Assembly (NCBI RefSeq): GCF_016863335.1
Contig: NZ_BOOR01000010.1
Span: 62,001-126,000, forward strand
Direction of reading: 5' to 3'
Origin: Planotetraspora thailandica
GTDB taxonomy: Bacteria; Actinomycetota; Actinomycetes; Streptosporangiales; Streptosporangiaceae
DNA length: 64,000 bases
Positions 26,978 through 36,185 of the stretch are shown one piece after another. Numbering within the stretch: the first letter of the stretch is position 1; each line of letters opens with the position of its first letter. The notes below the pieces were generated by a model. It ran no database searches and had not been told where the DNA came from. It worked only from the letters and a program-made list of their open reading frames with translations. A program made the position numbers and the translations under genes.

Positions 26978-28486
26978 TTGGAGCTGTACAGCGACGGAAA
27001 TCACACCGCTCTGCGCTATTTAGGACACGCCGGATTCATCGCCTCGCACCGAGGTGTCAAGCTGCTCATCGACCCTTGGTTTTTTCCGGCATTTCTCCAC
27101 TCCTGGTTCCCCTATCCCAACAATCGCGATCTGCTGGACACCGTGCGCGACGAACGGTTCGACTTCCTTTACATCTCGCACGCCCATGAGGACCACTACG
27201 ACGAACGCCTGCTCCGCATGCTGGACAGGTCCATCACGGTGATCGTCCCGAAGTACCGCTCGAAGATCATGGTCAAGCGGTTCTCTGCGCTCGGGTACGA
27301 GAACGTGGTCGCGCTGGGGCACAAGGAGTCCTACGAGCTCACGCTCGGTTTCACCGTGACGATGTACCTCGACACCAGTCACAAGGAGGACAGCGGGCTG
27401 CTGCTCGACCTCGACGGCTACCGCTTCCTCGATCTGAACGACTGCAACACCCCGATGTCCGAACTGCCCGGCGACGTCGACCTGCTCGCCGCCCAGTACT
27501 CGGGTGCGATGTGGTACCCCAACTGCTACGACTATCCGCCGGACGTCATGCGCAAGAAGGTGGAGACGGTCCGCGGCGATCTGCTGGACACTCTCTACCG
27601 CAAGGTGAGGATCACCGGGGCGAAGGCGTACCTGCCCTCGGCCGGCCCGGCCTGCTTCCTCGACCCCGAACTCGAGGCGTACAACGACCGCGACGCGACG
27701 ATCTTCCCGCAGTGGGAGGACGTCGCCGGCCTGTTCGCCGCCGCCTGCCCCGAGGTCGGCGTGCTGCGGCTTTTCCCCGGCGACACCGTGCAGCTCGCCG
27801 ACACGCCCGTGGTGGAACGCACGCCCGGCGCGCGGACGTCCGAGGACCTCGCCTCCTACCGCGAGCTCCGCCGCGACGAATGGAGCGCCTTCTACGACGA
27901 GCCGGCCGAGCCGGTGACCGCCGAAGAGATCGAGGCGTACTTCGCCAAGCTGCAGAGCTGGAACAAACGTTTCCTGAACGACTTCTCCAAGGACATCCGC
28001 CTGGTCGCCGACGGACGCATGTGGGACGTGCGCCTGGGCCGCCTGGCCGAGCGGTTCGTCATCGAGGGCGAGGAGCCGTACGACCCCGAGTACACGCTGC
28101 TGCTCTGCCCGCGGACGATGAGGGCGATCATCGAGGAGCGGACCGGCTGGGAGGAGGCCCTGCTCTCGATGCGGGTGGGCCTGCACAGGGAGCCGGACGT
28201 GTTCGACCTGACCTTCATGAGCCTCCTGCGGTACGGCAACCAGCCCGTCCAGACCATGCAGATGCTCAGGGAGCGGCAGAACACCGAGACGATCGAGCGC
28301 GACGGCCTCCGGATGCAGCGCTACTGCCCGCACGCCGGGGAGGACCTCACCCACGCGACCATCTGCGACGGCATCATCGAATGCCCGCGGCATCACTGGA
28401 AGTGGGAGGCCGACACCGGCACGTGCGTCGACGGAGGGACGTTGCCGCTCCGGGTCGAGCCGCTGGATCAGCCTGCGGTTCCATGA
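26978..28486 (+). CDS. Metallo-beta-lactamase-fold / Rieske protein, CMP-Neu5Ac hydroxylase-like
   Basis: A 502-residue protein with two modules. The N-terminal metallo-beta-lactamase domain opens with TALRYLGHAGFIASHRGVKL and carries the metal motif HAHEDH at residues 68-73. The C-terminal 60 residues have a Rieske-type 2Fe-2S site, Cys450-x-His452 and Cys469-x2-His472 (RYCPHAGEDL ... ECPRHHW). The same two modules in another order occur in CMP-N-acetylneuraminate monooxygenase and related bacterial sugar-modifying proteins, so an oxidation of a nucleotide sugar or surface glycan is a reasonable guess, not shown. TTG 26978 is chosen because GAGGGAGAG precedes it at 26965-26973; ATG 26936 is an alternative. 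It begins the polysaccharide region. Confidence 0.75.
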   Translation: MELYSDGNHTALRYLGHAGFIASHRGVKLLIDPWFFPAFLHSWFPYPNNRDLLDTVRDERFDFLYISHAHEDHYDERLLRMLDRSITVIVPKYRSKIMVKRFSALGYENVVALGHKESYELTLGFTVTMYLDTSHKEDSGLLLDLDGYRFLDLNDCNTPMSELPGDVDLLAAQYSGAMWYPNCYDYPPDVMRKKVETVRGDLLDTLYRKVRITGAKAYLPSAGPACFLDPELEAYNDRDATIFPQWEDVAGLFAAACPEVGVLRLFPGDTVQLADTPVVERTPGARTSEDLASYRELRRDEWSAFYDEPAEPVTAEEIEAYFAKLQSWNKRFLNDFSKDIRLVADGRMWDVRLGRLAERFVIEGEEPYDPEYTLLLCPRTMRAIIEERTGWEEALLSMRVGLHREPDVFDLTFMSLLRYGNQPVQTMQMLRERQNTETIERDGLRMQRYCPHAGEDLTHATICDGIIECPRHHWKWEADTGTCVDGGTLPLRVEPLDQPAVP

Positions 28487-28598
28487 CAAAACTGTCCGAT
28501 TTCGAGCCGCTGTCGAATAATGTCACTCTGCCGCTGATCAGTTCTCCTCTGCGATAGTTTGGCCGTCGCGTTGGAACGTGCCGAGAAGCGGGAGAACA

Positions 28599-28652
28599 AT
28601 GATCACCGGGCGTCACATCCCCTCCAGAATAATGGTCAAGGTACGCATATGA
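28599..28652 (+). CDS. Possible 17-residue leader peptide coupled to the methyltransferase
   Basis: ATG 28599 is preceded by GCGGGAGAAC (28588-28597), a good ribosome binding site. The frame codes MITGRHIPSRIMVKVRI and its TGA overlaps the ATG of the next gene (ATGA at 28649-28652). The methyltransferase ATG has only a weak site of its own, so translation of this short frame could deliver ribosomes to it. No family resemblance; existence is inferred from signals only. Confidence 0.35.
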   Translation: MITGRHIPSRIMVKVRI

Positions 28653-29311
28653 GCCGTCTCAGCGCATTGCGCAGCCGTTTCGTGGACGCACCCGATTCCC
28701 TCGGGGCCAAGGCGCGAGCACGCCGCTGGCAATGGTTCGCGCAGAGCTTCCCCGGGCTGGAAGACATGTCAGTGATCGACCTCGGTGGCACGGCGAGCGC
28801 CTGGCTCCGAGCCCCCATACGGCCTGCCCACGTGCAGATCGTCAACCTGGAGACGCCCCCTGCGGATCTGCCGCCATGGCTCAAGGCCGACGTGGCCGAC
28901 GCCTGCGACCTCCCGCAGAACATCCTCGGCACCAAGTACGACCTGGTGTTCTCCAACGCGGTCATCGAGCACGTCGGAGGGCACCTGCGCCGGCAACTGT
29001 TCGCCGACGCCGTGCACCGGCTGGCCGAACGGCATTGGGTGCAGACGCCCTACCGCTACTTCCCGGTGGAGCCGCACTTCCTGTTCCCCGGGTTCCAGTA
29101 CCTCCCGATCGCCGCGCGCACCGCTCTGCTCCGCCGCTGGCCGCTCGTGCACACCCCCACCTCGGACCGCGACGCGGCGCGCAACATCGTCATGGAGGTG
29201 GAGCTGCTCAGCATCACCGAGATGCGGCACTACTTCCCCACGTCCCAGATCCGCTTCGAACGGCTCGCGGGCATGGTGAAGTCAGTCATCGCCGTCAGCG
29301 CCAAAAGTTAG
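28649..29311 (+). CDS. SAM-dependent methyltransferase
   Basis: A 220-residue class I methyltransferase. Motif I is SVIDLGGTASAWL at about residues 41-53, and the strand 4 region is YDLVFSNAVIEHVGGHLRRQ, an 'NAVIEH' pattern common in Methyltransf_11 enzymes tied to glycan or lipid biosynthesis. WVQTPYRYFPVEPHFLFPGFQ follows, a segment often seen in methyltransferases encoded in polysaccharide clusters. Start ATG 28649 overlaps the stop of a short upstream frame. It is followed by a strong bidirectional terminator. Methylation of a glycan component is inferred from context. Confidence 0.8.
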   Translation: MSRLSALRSRFVDAPDSLGAKARARRWQWFAQSFPGLEDMSVIDLGGTASAWLRAPIRPAHVQIVNLETPPADLPPWLKADVADACDLPQNILGTKYDLVFSNAVIEHVGGHLRRQLFADAVHRLAERHWVQTPYRYFPVEPHFLFPGFQYLPIAARTALLRRWPLVHTPTSDRDAARNIVMEVELLSITEMRHYFPTSQIRFERLAGMVKSVIAVSAKS

Positions 29312-29374
29312 CCCACCTCTTCCTCCAGGGGATTTCCGCCCCCAGGCAATCGCCCATGCCGGGCGCACCATGAA

Positions 29375-29407
29375 GAAAGGCGCCGGGATCCCCGGCGCCT
29401 TTCTTTT
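29375..29407. terminator. Bidirectional intrinsic terminator
   Basis: A perfect 13-bp stem (GAAAGGCGCCGGG with its complement, 29375-29387 and 29391-29403) and a 3-nt loop are followed by TTTT on the plus strand; the minus-strand exit reads TTTCTTC. It separates the convergent methyltransferase and DUF4082/beta-helix genes. Confidence 0.85.
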
Positions 29408-29431
29408 CGGCGGATCGTACTCAGATCACGG

Positions 29432-31057
29432 TCATCCCGCGGAAACGGGGCTGCCGTTCTCCCATTTGTTGCCCGACCACACGTTGCCCGAGCCGTTGTC
29501 GTCGTAGTGAGCCACCGGGCCGAAATAACCGCCCTTGGACCACACCTTGCGGCTGAAGACGTTGTTCACGATCTTGATGTTGGAGGAGGTGCCCTTGTCG
29601 CCGCCTCCGCCGTAGACCGTGTAACCGCCACCGGCCAGGAAGTTGCCCTCGACCGTCACGTTGCGCACCACGCCGAAGTCCTGGAACAGCGCGACGGCGC
29701 CGGTCTGGTCGAGCGTGTTGATCACCGTGTTCCCGCGGATCACCAGTTTGGCCCCCGACGGCGGCCCGCTCGTGCACATGATCATGTCTGTGTGGTCGCC
29801 GGAGTAGTAGACCGGATCATGGATGTAGGAGTCCTCGATCAGGCCCTGCTCGGTCAGGATGCCGTTGCTGATGGTGTGGATGTCGACTCGCCTGACGGTC
29901 AGGTCGCCACCCTGGTTGAGGATGCCGAACTGGGTCCGCTGCTTCCCGTTCCCGTAGACCTCGGAGTCCTCCACGGTGAGGCCACGGTGACCGCTCCGCT
30001 GGATGATGCCCCAGTCCCCGGGGGCGGCGGCGACACGGGTGTTGCGAATGGTCACGTTGTCGGCGTCCACATTGATCTCACCCCGGACGTACTGGCCGTC
30101 GATGACCGTGCCGTCCTTGGTGACGGTGATCGAGCCGCGCTCGTCGAGCTTCACCCCCGAGGGAACTCCGGTGGTGGAAGCGCTCGGCCAGGAACCGCCG
30201 GGAGACGTGGGCTGCTTCGTCGGGCCGGAGGAGGCGGGTGGTTTGGGAGGCGTCGAAGGCGCCCTCCTCGTCGGCGTCGGCGAGGCGGACGGCCGGGCCG
30301 GCGGGGTGGGCGTTGGGGACGCCTGCGACCCCTGCCCGTTCTGATACCGGACTTCCCGATGCTGGAATATCACGTCGACGAAGTAACTCACCTTCGTCGG
30401 GTGCTGATGCGACGGGAAGGACGTGCGTTTGGCGACCGAGTAGACCCCCGCCTTCGCGGTCAGCGGGCCGGAGGTGATCGGCTTGGCGAAGACGCCGCGC
30501 TGGACGACGTACCCGCCGTTCCTCGTGTGGTACGACACCGTGTAGTCACGGCCCGTCCTGATGGGCACCGGCTTGGAGAACATGGCCTCCTGCCAGCCGC
30601 TTCCGGTCTCTCCGGTGAAGGTCACCTGGGCCAGGAGCTTGTGGCCGGAGTCCCACAGGCTGCCGCGATGGGTGCCCCGCTCGGACGCCGCCTTGTAGAA
30701 GCGCATGCCCGTGACCACACCGTCACGGCTCGCGGAAAAGCGCGTGCCCAGTTCCAGGGACGCCTTCTCCGACCTCTGTGAGACCTTCACCCCCGCCCCC
30801 GACCAGATGCTCGACTCCAGCGTCACCTCGGACATGACGGGCCGGGTCTTCGGGGCCGAGGTGGGCGGCGCGGTCCCCCGGTCGTCCCGGGTGAGGACCA
30901 CCACCGTCGCCGTCGCCCCCAGCAAAGCGCCTGCGGTCAACAACGACACCCATCCCGGAACAGGCCATCGGGACGATCGGGCATGTCTCCTCGAGGCGGA
31001 TGCCGCGTCGCGTTCCGCGCGCGGCTCATCCACCTGCCATTCCTCGCTCACTGGCAT
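29432..31057 (-). CDS. Membrane-anchored DUF4082 and right-handed beta-helix protein
   Basis: A 541-residue protein. A charged N-terminus and one membrane helix (residues 36-56) make it a type II membrane or secreted protein. A DUF4082 module follows at about 78-232 (LELGTRFSASRDGVVTGMRF, then FVDVIF at its end). A Pro/Thr/Ser linker occupies about 246-290. The C-terminal domain (about 300-541) is a right-handed parallel beta-helix with repeated NVTIRNT, LTVEDSEVYG, LTVRRVDIHT and LIEDSYIHD rungs, as in pectate-lyase-like proteins. The beta-helix is closely similar to the lipoprotein encoded at 48402-49328. GGGAGGTGAAGG at 31062-31073 supports ATG 31057. A role in binding or cleaving the polysaccharide outside the cell is inferred. 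Confidence 0.8.
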   Translation of the reverse strand: MPVSEEWQVDEPRAERDAASASRRHARSSRWPVPGWVSLLTAGALLGATATVVVLTRDDRGTAPPTSAPKTRPVMSEVTLESSIWSGAGVKVSQRSEKASLELGTRFSASRDGVVTGMRFYKAASERGTHRGSLWDSGHKLLAQVTFTGETGSGWQEAMFSKPVPIRTGRDYTVSYHTRNGGYVVQRGVFAKPITSGPLTAKAGVYSVAKRTSFPSHQHPTKVSYFVDVIFQHREVRYQNGQGSQASPTPTPPARPSASPTPTRRAPSTPPKPPASSGPTKQPTSPGGSWPSASTTGVPSGVKLDERGSITVTKDGTVIDGQYVRGEINVDADNVTIRNTRVAAAPGDWGIIQRSGHRGLTVEDSEVYGNGKQRTQFGILNQGGDLTVRRVDIHTISNGILTEQGLIEDSYIHDPVYYSGDHTDMIMCTSGPPSGAKLVIRGNTVINTLDQTGAVALFQDFGVVRNVTVEGNFLAGGGYTVYGGGGDKGTSSNIKIVNNVFSRKVWSKGGYFGPVAHYDDNGSGNVWSGNKWENGSPVSAG

Positions 31058-31116
31058 AAGCCTTCACCTCCCGGCGTGGGCGGGTGCCGGACCCCGCCCA
31101 TGTTCGGCGCGAAGCC

Positions 31117-31139
31117 ATTGTTGCGGTTGTGAAACAATG
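31117..31139. promoter_or_regulatory. Inverted repeat upstream of the DUF4082/beta-helix gene
   Basis: CATTGTT (31117-31123) and AACAATG (31133-31139) form a 7-bp inverted repeat with a 9-nt spacer, 60-80 bp before the start codon on the minus strand. A GGAAC at about 31160-31164 with GTC 17 bases downstream (minus strand) resembles an extracytoplasmic sigma promoter. Both are pattern matches only. Confidence 0.3.
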
Positions 31140-31305
31140 AGACAACTAGAATGGCATTTCGTTCCTCTATATCCCGATCAATCGGTATCGGTGCTGAGAT
31201 TCCGGCGAACTTAATCAATGGTGAACAACGTTCGAAATCCGGGCTGATGTCCACAACCTGCCCGCGGTGATTTTCCCCCGCGCCGGCACTAGCCGGCAGG
31301 CGCCG

Positions 31306-31923
31306 TCATGCCAGAGCGTCGGAAATCCCGGCTTCGCGCAGTCGTCCCTGGTAATCGCGGCAGTCGTCGTACCGCGGCAGCAAACCTGTGGCCTCGGCCT
31401 CGGCCAAGGTCGGAGCCGCCGCGTCCTTGGGGGAAAGCAGCGGCTCGACATCCGCGGGCCAGACGATGCCCAGCTCCGGATCGAGCGGGTGAATCCCGTG
31501 CTCCCGAGCAGGCGCGTAGGGCTCGGAACAGAGATAGATCACCACGGCCTCGTCACTGAGGGCCATGAAGGCGTGCCCCAGTCCCTCACCGATGTACACG
31601 CCCTTGCGGGCGCGGTCGTCGAGCTCGACGGCCTCCCAGCGGCCGAACGTCGGCGAGCCGGTCCTGATGTCCACCACGACGTCCAGTACCGCGCCGCTCA
31701 CACAGGTGACGTACTTCGCCTGCCCCGGCGGCACGTCGGCGAAATGCACCCCTCGGAGGACCCCCTTGCGGGAGATCGAGCAGTTGGCCTGCGCGAGCCG
31801 CATAGGATGCCCGGCCGCATCGATCAGGCGGTCCTCCCGGTACCATTCCAGGAACGATCCTCTTTCGTCGCCATGAATGGCGGGTGTGAACACGTAAGCG
31901 CCTGAGATACTCAAAGGATTCAC
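31306..31923 (-). CDS. rfbC: dTDP-4-dehydrorhamnose 3,5-epimerase family protein
   Basis: A cupin-fold sugar epimerase of about 205 residues. The conserved segments are VFTPAIHGDERGSFLEWY, ANCSISRKGVLRGVHF with the catalytic His, QAKYVTC with the conserved Lys, and GEGLGHAFMALSDEAVVIY. RmlC epimerises dTDP-4-keto-6-deoxyglucose to the rhamnose configuration, the third step of dTDP-L-rhamnose synthesis. The other three rfb genes lie 25 kb away at 56-59 kb, so this copy completes the pathway or serves a related keto-sugar. GTG 31923 is chosen; in-frame TTG codons at 31929 and 31941 are alternatives. It is divergent from the large DUF4082 exoprotein gene. Confidence 0.85.
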   Translation of the reverse strand: MNPLSISGAYVFTPAIHGDERGSFLEWYREDRLIDAAGHPMRLAQANCSISRKGVLRGVHFADVPPGQAKYVTCVSGAVLDVVVDIRTGSPTFGRWEAVELDDRARKGVYIGEGLGHAFMALSDEAVVIYLCSEPYAPAREHGIHPLDPELGIVWPADVEPLLSPKDAAAPTLAEAEATGLLPRYDDCRDYQGRLREAGISDALA

Positions 31924-32105
31924 GGACAAAGCGTCCCACAATCACACACCTGCCGCCCGGGCGCACGGCTGACTCTCCACAGCCCCTGCTTTCCTCGGCC
32001 CATCGGGTAAACCGATCGCCCCCGACCGACGTCCTTGGGATTGGTTCCACGCTCTGCGTGCCACCTTGGGCATCAGTCGACATCAACCCCCCACGTTGGA
32101 GCGTC

Positions 32106-35100
32106 ATGATCTTACCCAGAGCCTTACGCTCGCCTAAATACGCCGTCACCATGGTGATGGTCAGTCTGGCGGCCATGCTGTCAGTGCCCAGCACTCCCGC
32201 AGCGGCCGCCGGCCCCTGCGGTGCGGGGGGCAACCCGATCGCCTGTGAAAACGATCAGGACGGCAGCCCGCCCTCGGAGTGGGAGACCAACCCCCACGGC
32301 ACGGTCGAGGGATACGGCGACCAGATGAGCGTCAACGTCGGCCAGACGATCAACTTCAAGATCCGCTCGTCGGCGCTCAACCTGCAGGTCGACATCTACC
32401 GCATGGGGTACTACCGCGGGGCCGGCGCCCGGAAGATCACCTCCGTCCCCGCCACCACCTCGGTGTCGCGCAACCAGCCGACGTGCCCGACGAACGCCAC
32501 GACCGGCGAGACGGAATGCTCCTGGGGGACCGTCGCCAACTGGCCCGTTCCCAGCACGGCCGTGTCCGGCATCTACTTCGCGCACGTCATCCGCACCGAC
32601 ACGCAGGACGACGCGCACATCATGTTCGTGGTCCGCAACGACGCCAGCACCTCCGACCTGCTGTTCCGCACCTCCGACAGCACGTGGCAGGCGTACAACT
32701 CGTGGGGCGACATCCAAGCCACCGAGGACAACCCGAACAAGCAGCTCAACAGCCTGTATCGGGGCGACAGCGTCGCCGCGGCGGGACGTGCGGTCAAGCT
32801 GAGCTACAACCGGCCGTTCAACACCCGCGAGGCGACCCCCTGGGGCCGTGACTTCGTCTTCGCCAACGAGTACCCGATGGTGCGCTGGCTGGAGGCAAAC
32901 GGCTACAACGTGACGTACGAGGCCTCGATGGACGCGGCGCGGGCGCCGTCCTTGCTGCGCAACCACAAGACGGTGATGTCGGTCGGCCACGACGAGTACT
33001 GGTCGGCCGAGGAGCGCACCGCCTTCGAGAACGCCCGCGACAACGGCGTCAACCTCGCATTCTTCAGCGGCAACGAGGTCTACTGGAAGACGCGGTGGGA
33101 GGATAACTACCGCACGCTGGTCTCCTACAAGGAGACCCACGCCAACGCCAAGATCGACCCGATGGCCAACGTGTGGACGGGCACCTGGCGTGACCCGCGC
33201 TTCAGCCCGCCCGCCGACGGCGGCCGGCCGGAGAACGCCCTCACCGGCACCTTCTTCAACGTCAACTGCACGGACTCCTCGGCCGGCTGCCCCGCCATCC
33301 CGCTGACGGTCCCCGTCGCCGACGGCAAGATGCGTTTCTGGCGCGGCACCCAGGTCAGCCAGCAGAACACCGGATCGATCAGCATCCCCGGCATCGTCGG
33401 ATACGAATGGGACGAGGACGTCGACAACGGCTCCCGCCCGGCCGGCCTGGTCCCGATGTCCACGACGACGGCGACGGCGGACCAGGTGATGGTCGACTAC
33501 GGCACCAACGTCGGCCAGCGAAGCGCGACCCACCGGCTGACCCTCTACCGCGCCCCGAGCGGAGCCCTGGTGTTCGGCGCGGGAACGGTGCAGTGGACCT
33601 GGGGCCTGGACGGCGAGCACGACAGCTACGACGACACCGACTACAGCAACCAGAACATCAAGCAGGCGACGGTCAACCTGTTCGCCGACATGGGCGTGCA
33701 GCCCACGACGCTGCAGTCCGGGCTGAACACCGCGACCAAGTCCACCGACACCACGGCCCCGACGGCGACGATCAGCGCTCCCGCCACCGGCGCCACCCTG
33801 AACAACGGCTCGACGGTCACCGTCAGCGGCACCGCCGCCGACGTCGGCGGCCAGGTCGGCGCCGTCGAGGTCTCCACCGACGGCGGCACCACCTGGCACC
33901 CGGCCACCGGCCGTACCAGCTGGACCTACTCGTGGAAGGTCGGCGGCATGGGCGCGACCTCCATCAAGGTGCGGGCGGCCGACGACAGCGGCAACATCGG
34001 CACGGCGACGACCAGGAACGTCACGGTGCAGTGCCCGTGCAGCCTGTTCAACCCCTCCACCGTCCCCGCCACCCCGTCCACCGACGACAGCTCCCCGATC
34101 GAGGCCGGCGTGCGCTTCCGCTCCTCGACGAGCGGCTACGTGACGGGCGTGAAGTTCTACAAGGGCACCGGCAACACCGGCACCCACACCGGCACGCTGT
34201 GGACGGCCGACGGGACCGCCCTCGCCACCGGCACGTTCGCGGGCGAGACCAGCACCGGCTGGCAGACGCTGAACTTCAACTCCCCGGTCCGCATCAACGC
34301 GAACACCGACTACGTCGCGTCCTACTACGCCCCGAACGGCCACTACGCCGGGGACGCGGACTTCTTCCGGTACAAGCCCACGGTCAACGCTCCGCTGACC
34401 GCGCCGATGGCCACGGAGACCCAGGGCAACGGCCTCTACCGCCTGGGCGCCGGCTTCCCGACGGAGACCTACAACGGCAGCAACTACTGGGTCGACGTCG
34501 TCTTCTCGGTCAACGACGTCTACCCGCCGGCCGTCACCTCCGCCGCCCCCGTGGCCGGCTCCTCCAGCGTGCCGACCACGGTCAAGCCGTCGGTGACCTT
34601 CGGTGAGCCGATCATGGCCGGAACGGGTGTCGTCACCGTGAAGGACTCCACCGGCGCCGCTGTGGCGGGCTCGGCGTCCCTGAGCACGGATCGCACCTCG
34701 CTCACCTTCACGCCGACGGCGTCGCTGGCGCCAGGCGAGCCGTTCACGGTCTCGGTCTCCGGGACCAAGGACGACGCCGGCAACGTCATGGCGCAGCCGT
34801 ACACCTACACGTTCACCACGGCGAAGGCGTCCACGCCGGGCGTGTGCCCGTGCAGCCTGTGGCCGGACGGAACCGTCCCCACGGTGCCAAGCGCCGACGA
34901 CTCCGGTTCCGTGGAAGTGGGCGTGAAGTTCCAGGCAAGCGCGGACGGCTACATCAACGGCATCCGCTTCTACAAGGGCCCCGGCAACACGGGGACGCAC
35001 ACCGGCACGCTGTGGTCGTCCTCCGGCCAGGAGCTCGCCACGGGGACCTTCGGCAACGAGTCGACCCTGGGCTGGCAGGAGATGCGGTTCTCCACTCCGG

Positions 35101-36149
35101 TGCCGGTCAGCAAGAACACCACCTACGTGGCGTCGTACCACGCGCCGAACGGCCACTACGGATCCACCCCGCAGGGCCTCGCCTCGGCCGTGACGGCCTC
35201 CCCGCTGACCGCCCTGGCCAGCGGCACGAGCGGTGGCAACGGCGTGTACGCCTACGGCACCACCCGGGTGTTCCCGACCAACGCGTGGAACGCGACCAAC
35301 TACTGGGTGGACGTGGTCTACACGAAGGCGGCCGACACCGCTGCGCCGTACATCACGGGCAAGTCGCCCGACCACGGCAGCACCGGCGTCATCACCGGCT
35401 CCGCGATCAGCGCGACGTTCAGCGAGCCGATCCAGGACGGCACCGCGACGGTCACCGTGAAGAACCAGGCGAACGCCACGGTGGCGGGCACCGTGACGCT
35501 CAACCAGGCCCGTACGCTGCTGACGTTCACGCCGAACGCCGCACTGGCGCAGAGCACCACCTACACGGTCTCGGTCAGCGGCGCCAAGGACGACAGCGGC
35601 AACACCATGACCGCGACCTCGTGGTCGTTCACGACCGGCGGAGCCGCGAGTTGCCCCTGCTCGATCTGGTCGAGCAGCTCGGTCCCGGACAACCCCTCCA
35701 ACAACGACTCCAGCGCGGTCGAGGTCGGGGTGAAGTTCTCCGCCGACATGGACGGCACGATCACCGGGATCCGCTTCTACAAGGGCACGGGCAACGCCGG
35801 AACCCACATCGGCAACCTGTGGAGCTCCACGGGCACCCTGCTGGCCACCGGCACCTTCTCCAATGAGTCGGCCACCGGCTGGCAGACGCTGACGTTCGCC
35901 ACGCCGGTCAGCATCACCGCCGGCCAGATGTACGTGGCCTCCTACTTCGCGCCGAACGGCCACTACGCGGGCGACACCGGCTACTTCAACGCCGGGTCCT
36001 ACGACAACTCGCCGCTGACCGCCCTGGCCAACGGCGGCGCCGGGGGCAGCAACGGGGTCTACCGGTACGGCTCGTCGTCCGGCTTCCCGACCAACACCTA
36101 CAACGGCGACAACTACTGGGTGGACGTGCTGTTCTCCCCGGCAGGCTGA
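32106..36149 (+). CDS. Large secreted N,N-dimethylformamidase beta-like protein with three DUF4082 modules
   Basis: A 1347-residue exoprotein. A signal peptide (residues about 1-35) ends at STPAAAAG. Residues about 40-540 match the domain named after the large subunit of N,N-dimethylformamidase, with YRMGYYRGAGAR, GHDEYWSAEERTAFE (about 294) and FFSGNEVYWKTRWED. A bacterial Ig-like domain follows (about 548-645). DUF4082 modules lie at about 643-802, 914-1075 and 1183-1347, each opening with CPCS and ending NYWVDV. Two SbsA/Big_5 Ig domains separate them. ATG 32106, preceded by TTGGAGCG, starts the signal peptide. Amidase activity is not implied; a role in processing or holding surface glycan is inferred from location. 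It is followed 36 bp later by the sugar operon. Confidence 0.85.
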   Translation: MILPRALRSPKYAVTMVMVSLAAMLSVPSTPAAAAGPCGAGGNPIACENDQDGSPPSEWETNPHGTVEGYGDQMSVNVGQTINFKIRSSALNLQVDIYRMGYYRGAGARKITSVPATTSVSRNQPTCPTNATTGETECSWGTVANWPVPSTAVSGIYFAHVIRTDTQDDAHIMFVVRNDASTSDLLFRTSDSTWQAYNSWGDIQATEDNPNKQLNSLYRGDSVAAAGRAVKLSYNRPFNTREATPWGRDFVFANEYPMVRWLEANGYNVTYEASMDAARAPSLLRNHKTVMSVGHDEYWSAEERTAFENARDNGVNLAFFSGNEVYWKTRWEDNYRTLVSYKETHANAKIDPMANVWTGTWRDPRFSPPADGGRPENALTGTFFNVNCTDSSAGCPAIPLTVPVADGKMRFWRGTQVSQQNTGSISIPGIVGYEWDEDVDNGSRPAGLVPMSTTTATADQVMVDYGTNVGQRSATHRLTLYRAPSGALVFGAGTVQWTWGLDGEHDSYDDTDYSNQNIKQATVNLFADMGVQPTTLQSGLNTATKSTDTTAPTATISAPATGATLNNGSTVTVSGTAADVGGQVGAVEVSTDGGTTWHPATGRTSWTYSWKVGGMGATSIKVRAADDSGNIGTATTRNVTVQCPCSLFNPSTVPATPSTDDSSPIEAGVRFRSSTSGYVTGVKFYKGTGNTGTHTGTLWTADGTALATGTFAGETSTGWQTLNFNSPVRINANTDYVASYYAPNGHYAGDADFFRYKPTVNAPLTAPMATETQGNGLYRLGAGFPTETYNGSNYWVDVVFSVNDVYPPAVTSAAPVAGSSSVPTTVKPSVTFGEPIMAGTGVVTVKDSTGAAVAGSASLSTDRTSLTFTPTASLAPGEPFTVSVSGTKDDAGNVMAQPYTYTFTTAKASTPGVCPCSLWPDGTVPTVPSADDSGSVEVGVKFQASADGYINGIRFYKGPGNTGTHTGTLWSSSGQELATGTFGNESTLGWQEMRFSTPVPVSKNTTYVASYHAPNGHYGSTPQGLASAVTASPLTALASGTSGGNGVYAYGTTRVFPTNAWNATNYWVDVVYTKAADTAAPYITGKSPDHGSTGVITGSAISATFSEPIQDGTATVTVKNQANATVAGTVTLNQARTLLTFTPNAALAQSTTYTVSVSGAKDDSGNTMTATSWSFTTGGAASCPCSIWSSSSVPDNPSNNDSSAVEVGVKFSADMDGTITGIRFYKGTGNAGTHIGNLWSSTGTLLATGTFSNESATGWQTLTFATPVSITAGQMYVASYFAPNGHYAGDTGYFNAGSYDNSPLTALANGGAGGSNGVYRYGSSSGFPTNTYNGDNYWVDVLFSPAG

Positions 36150-36185
36150 CAACTCACCCCTCTGATCACCACGAAAGGAACCCAC

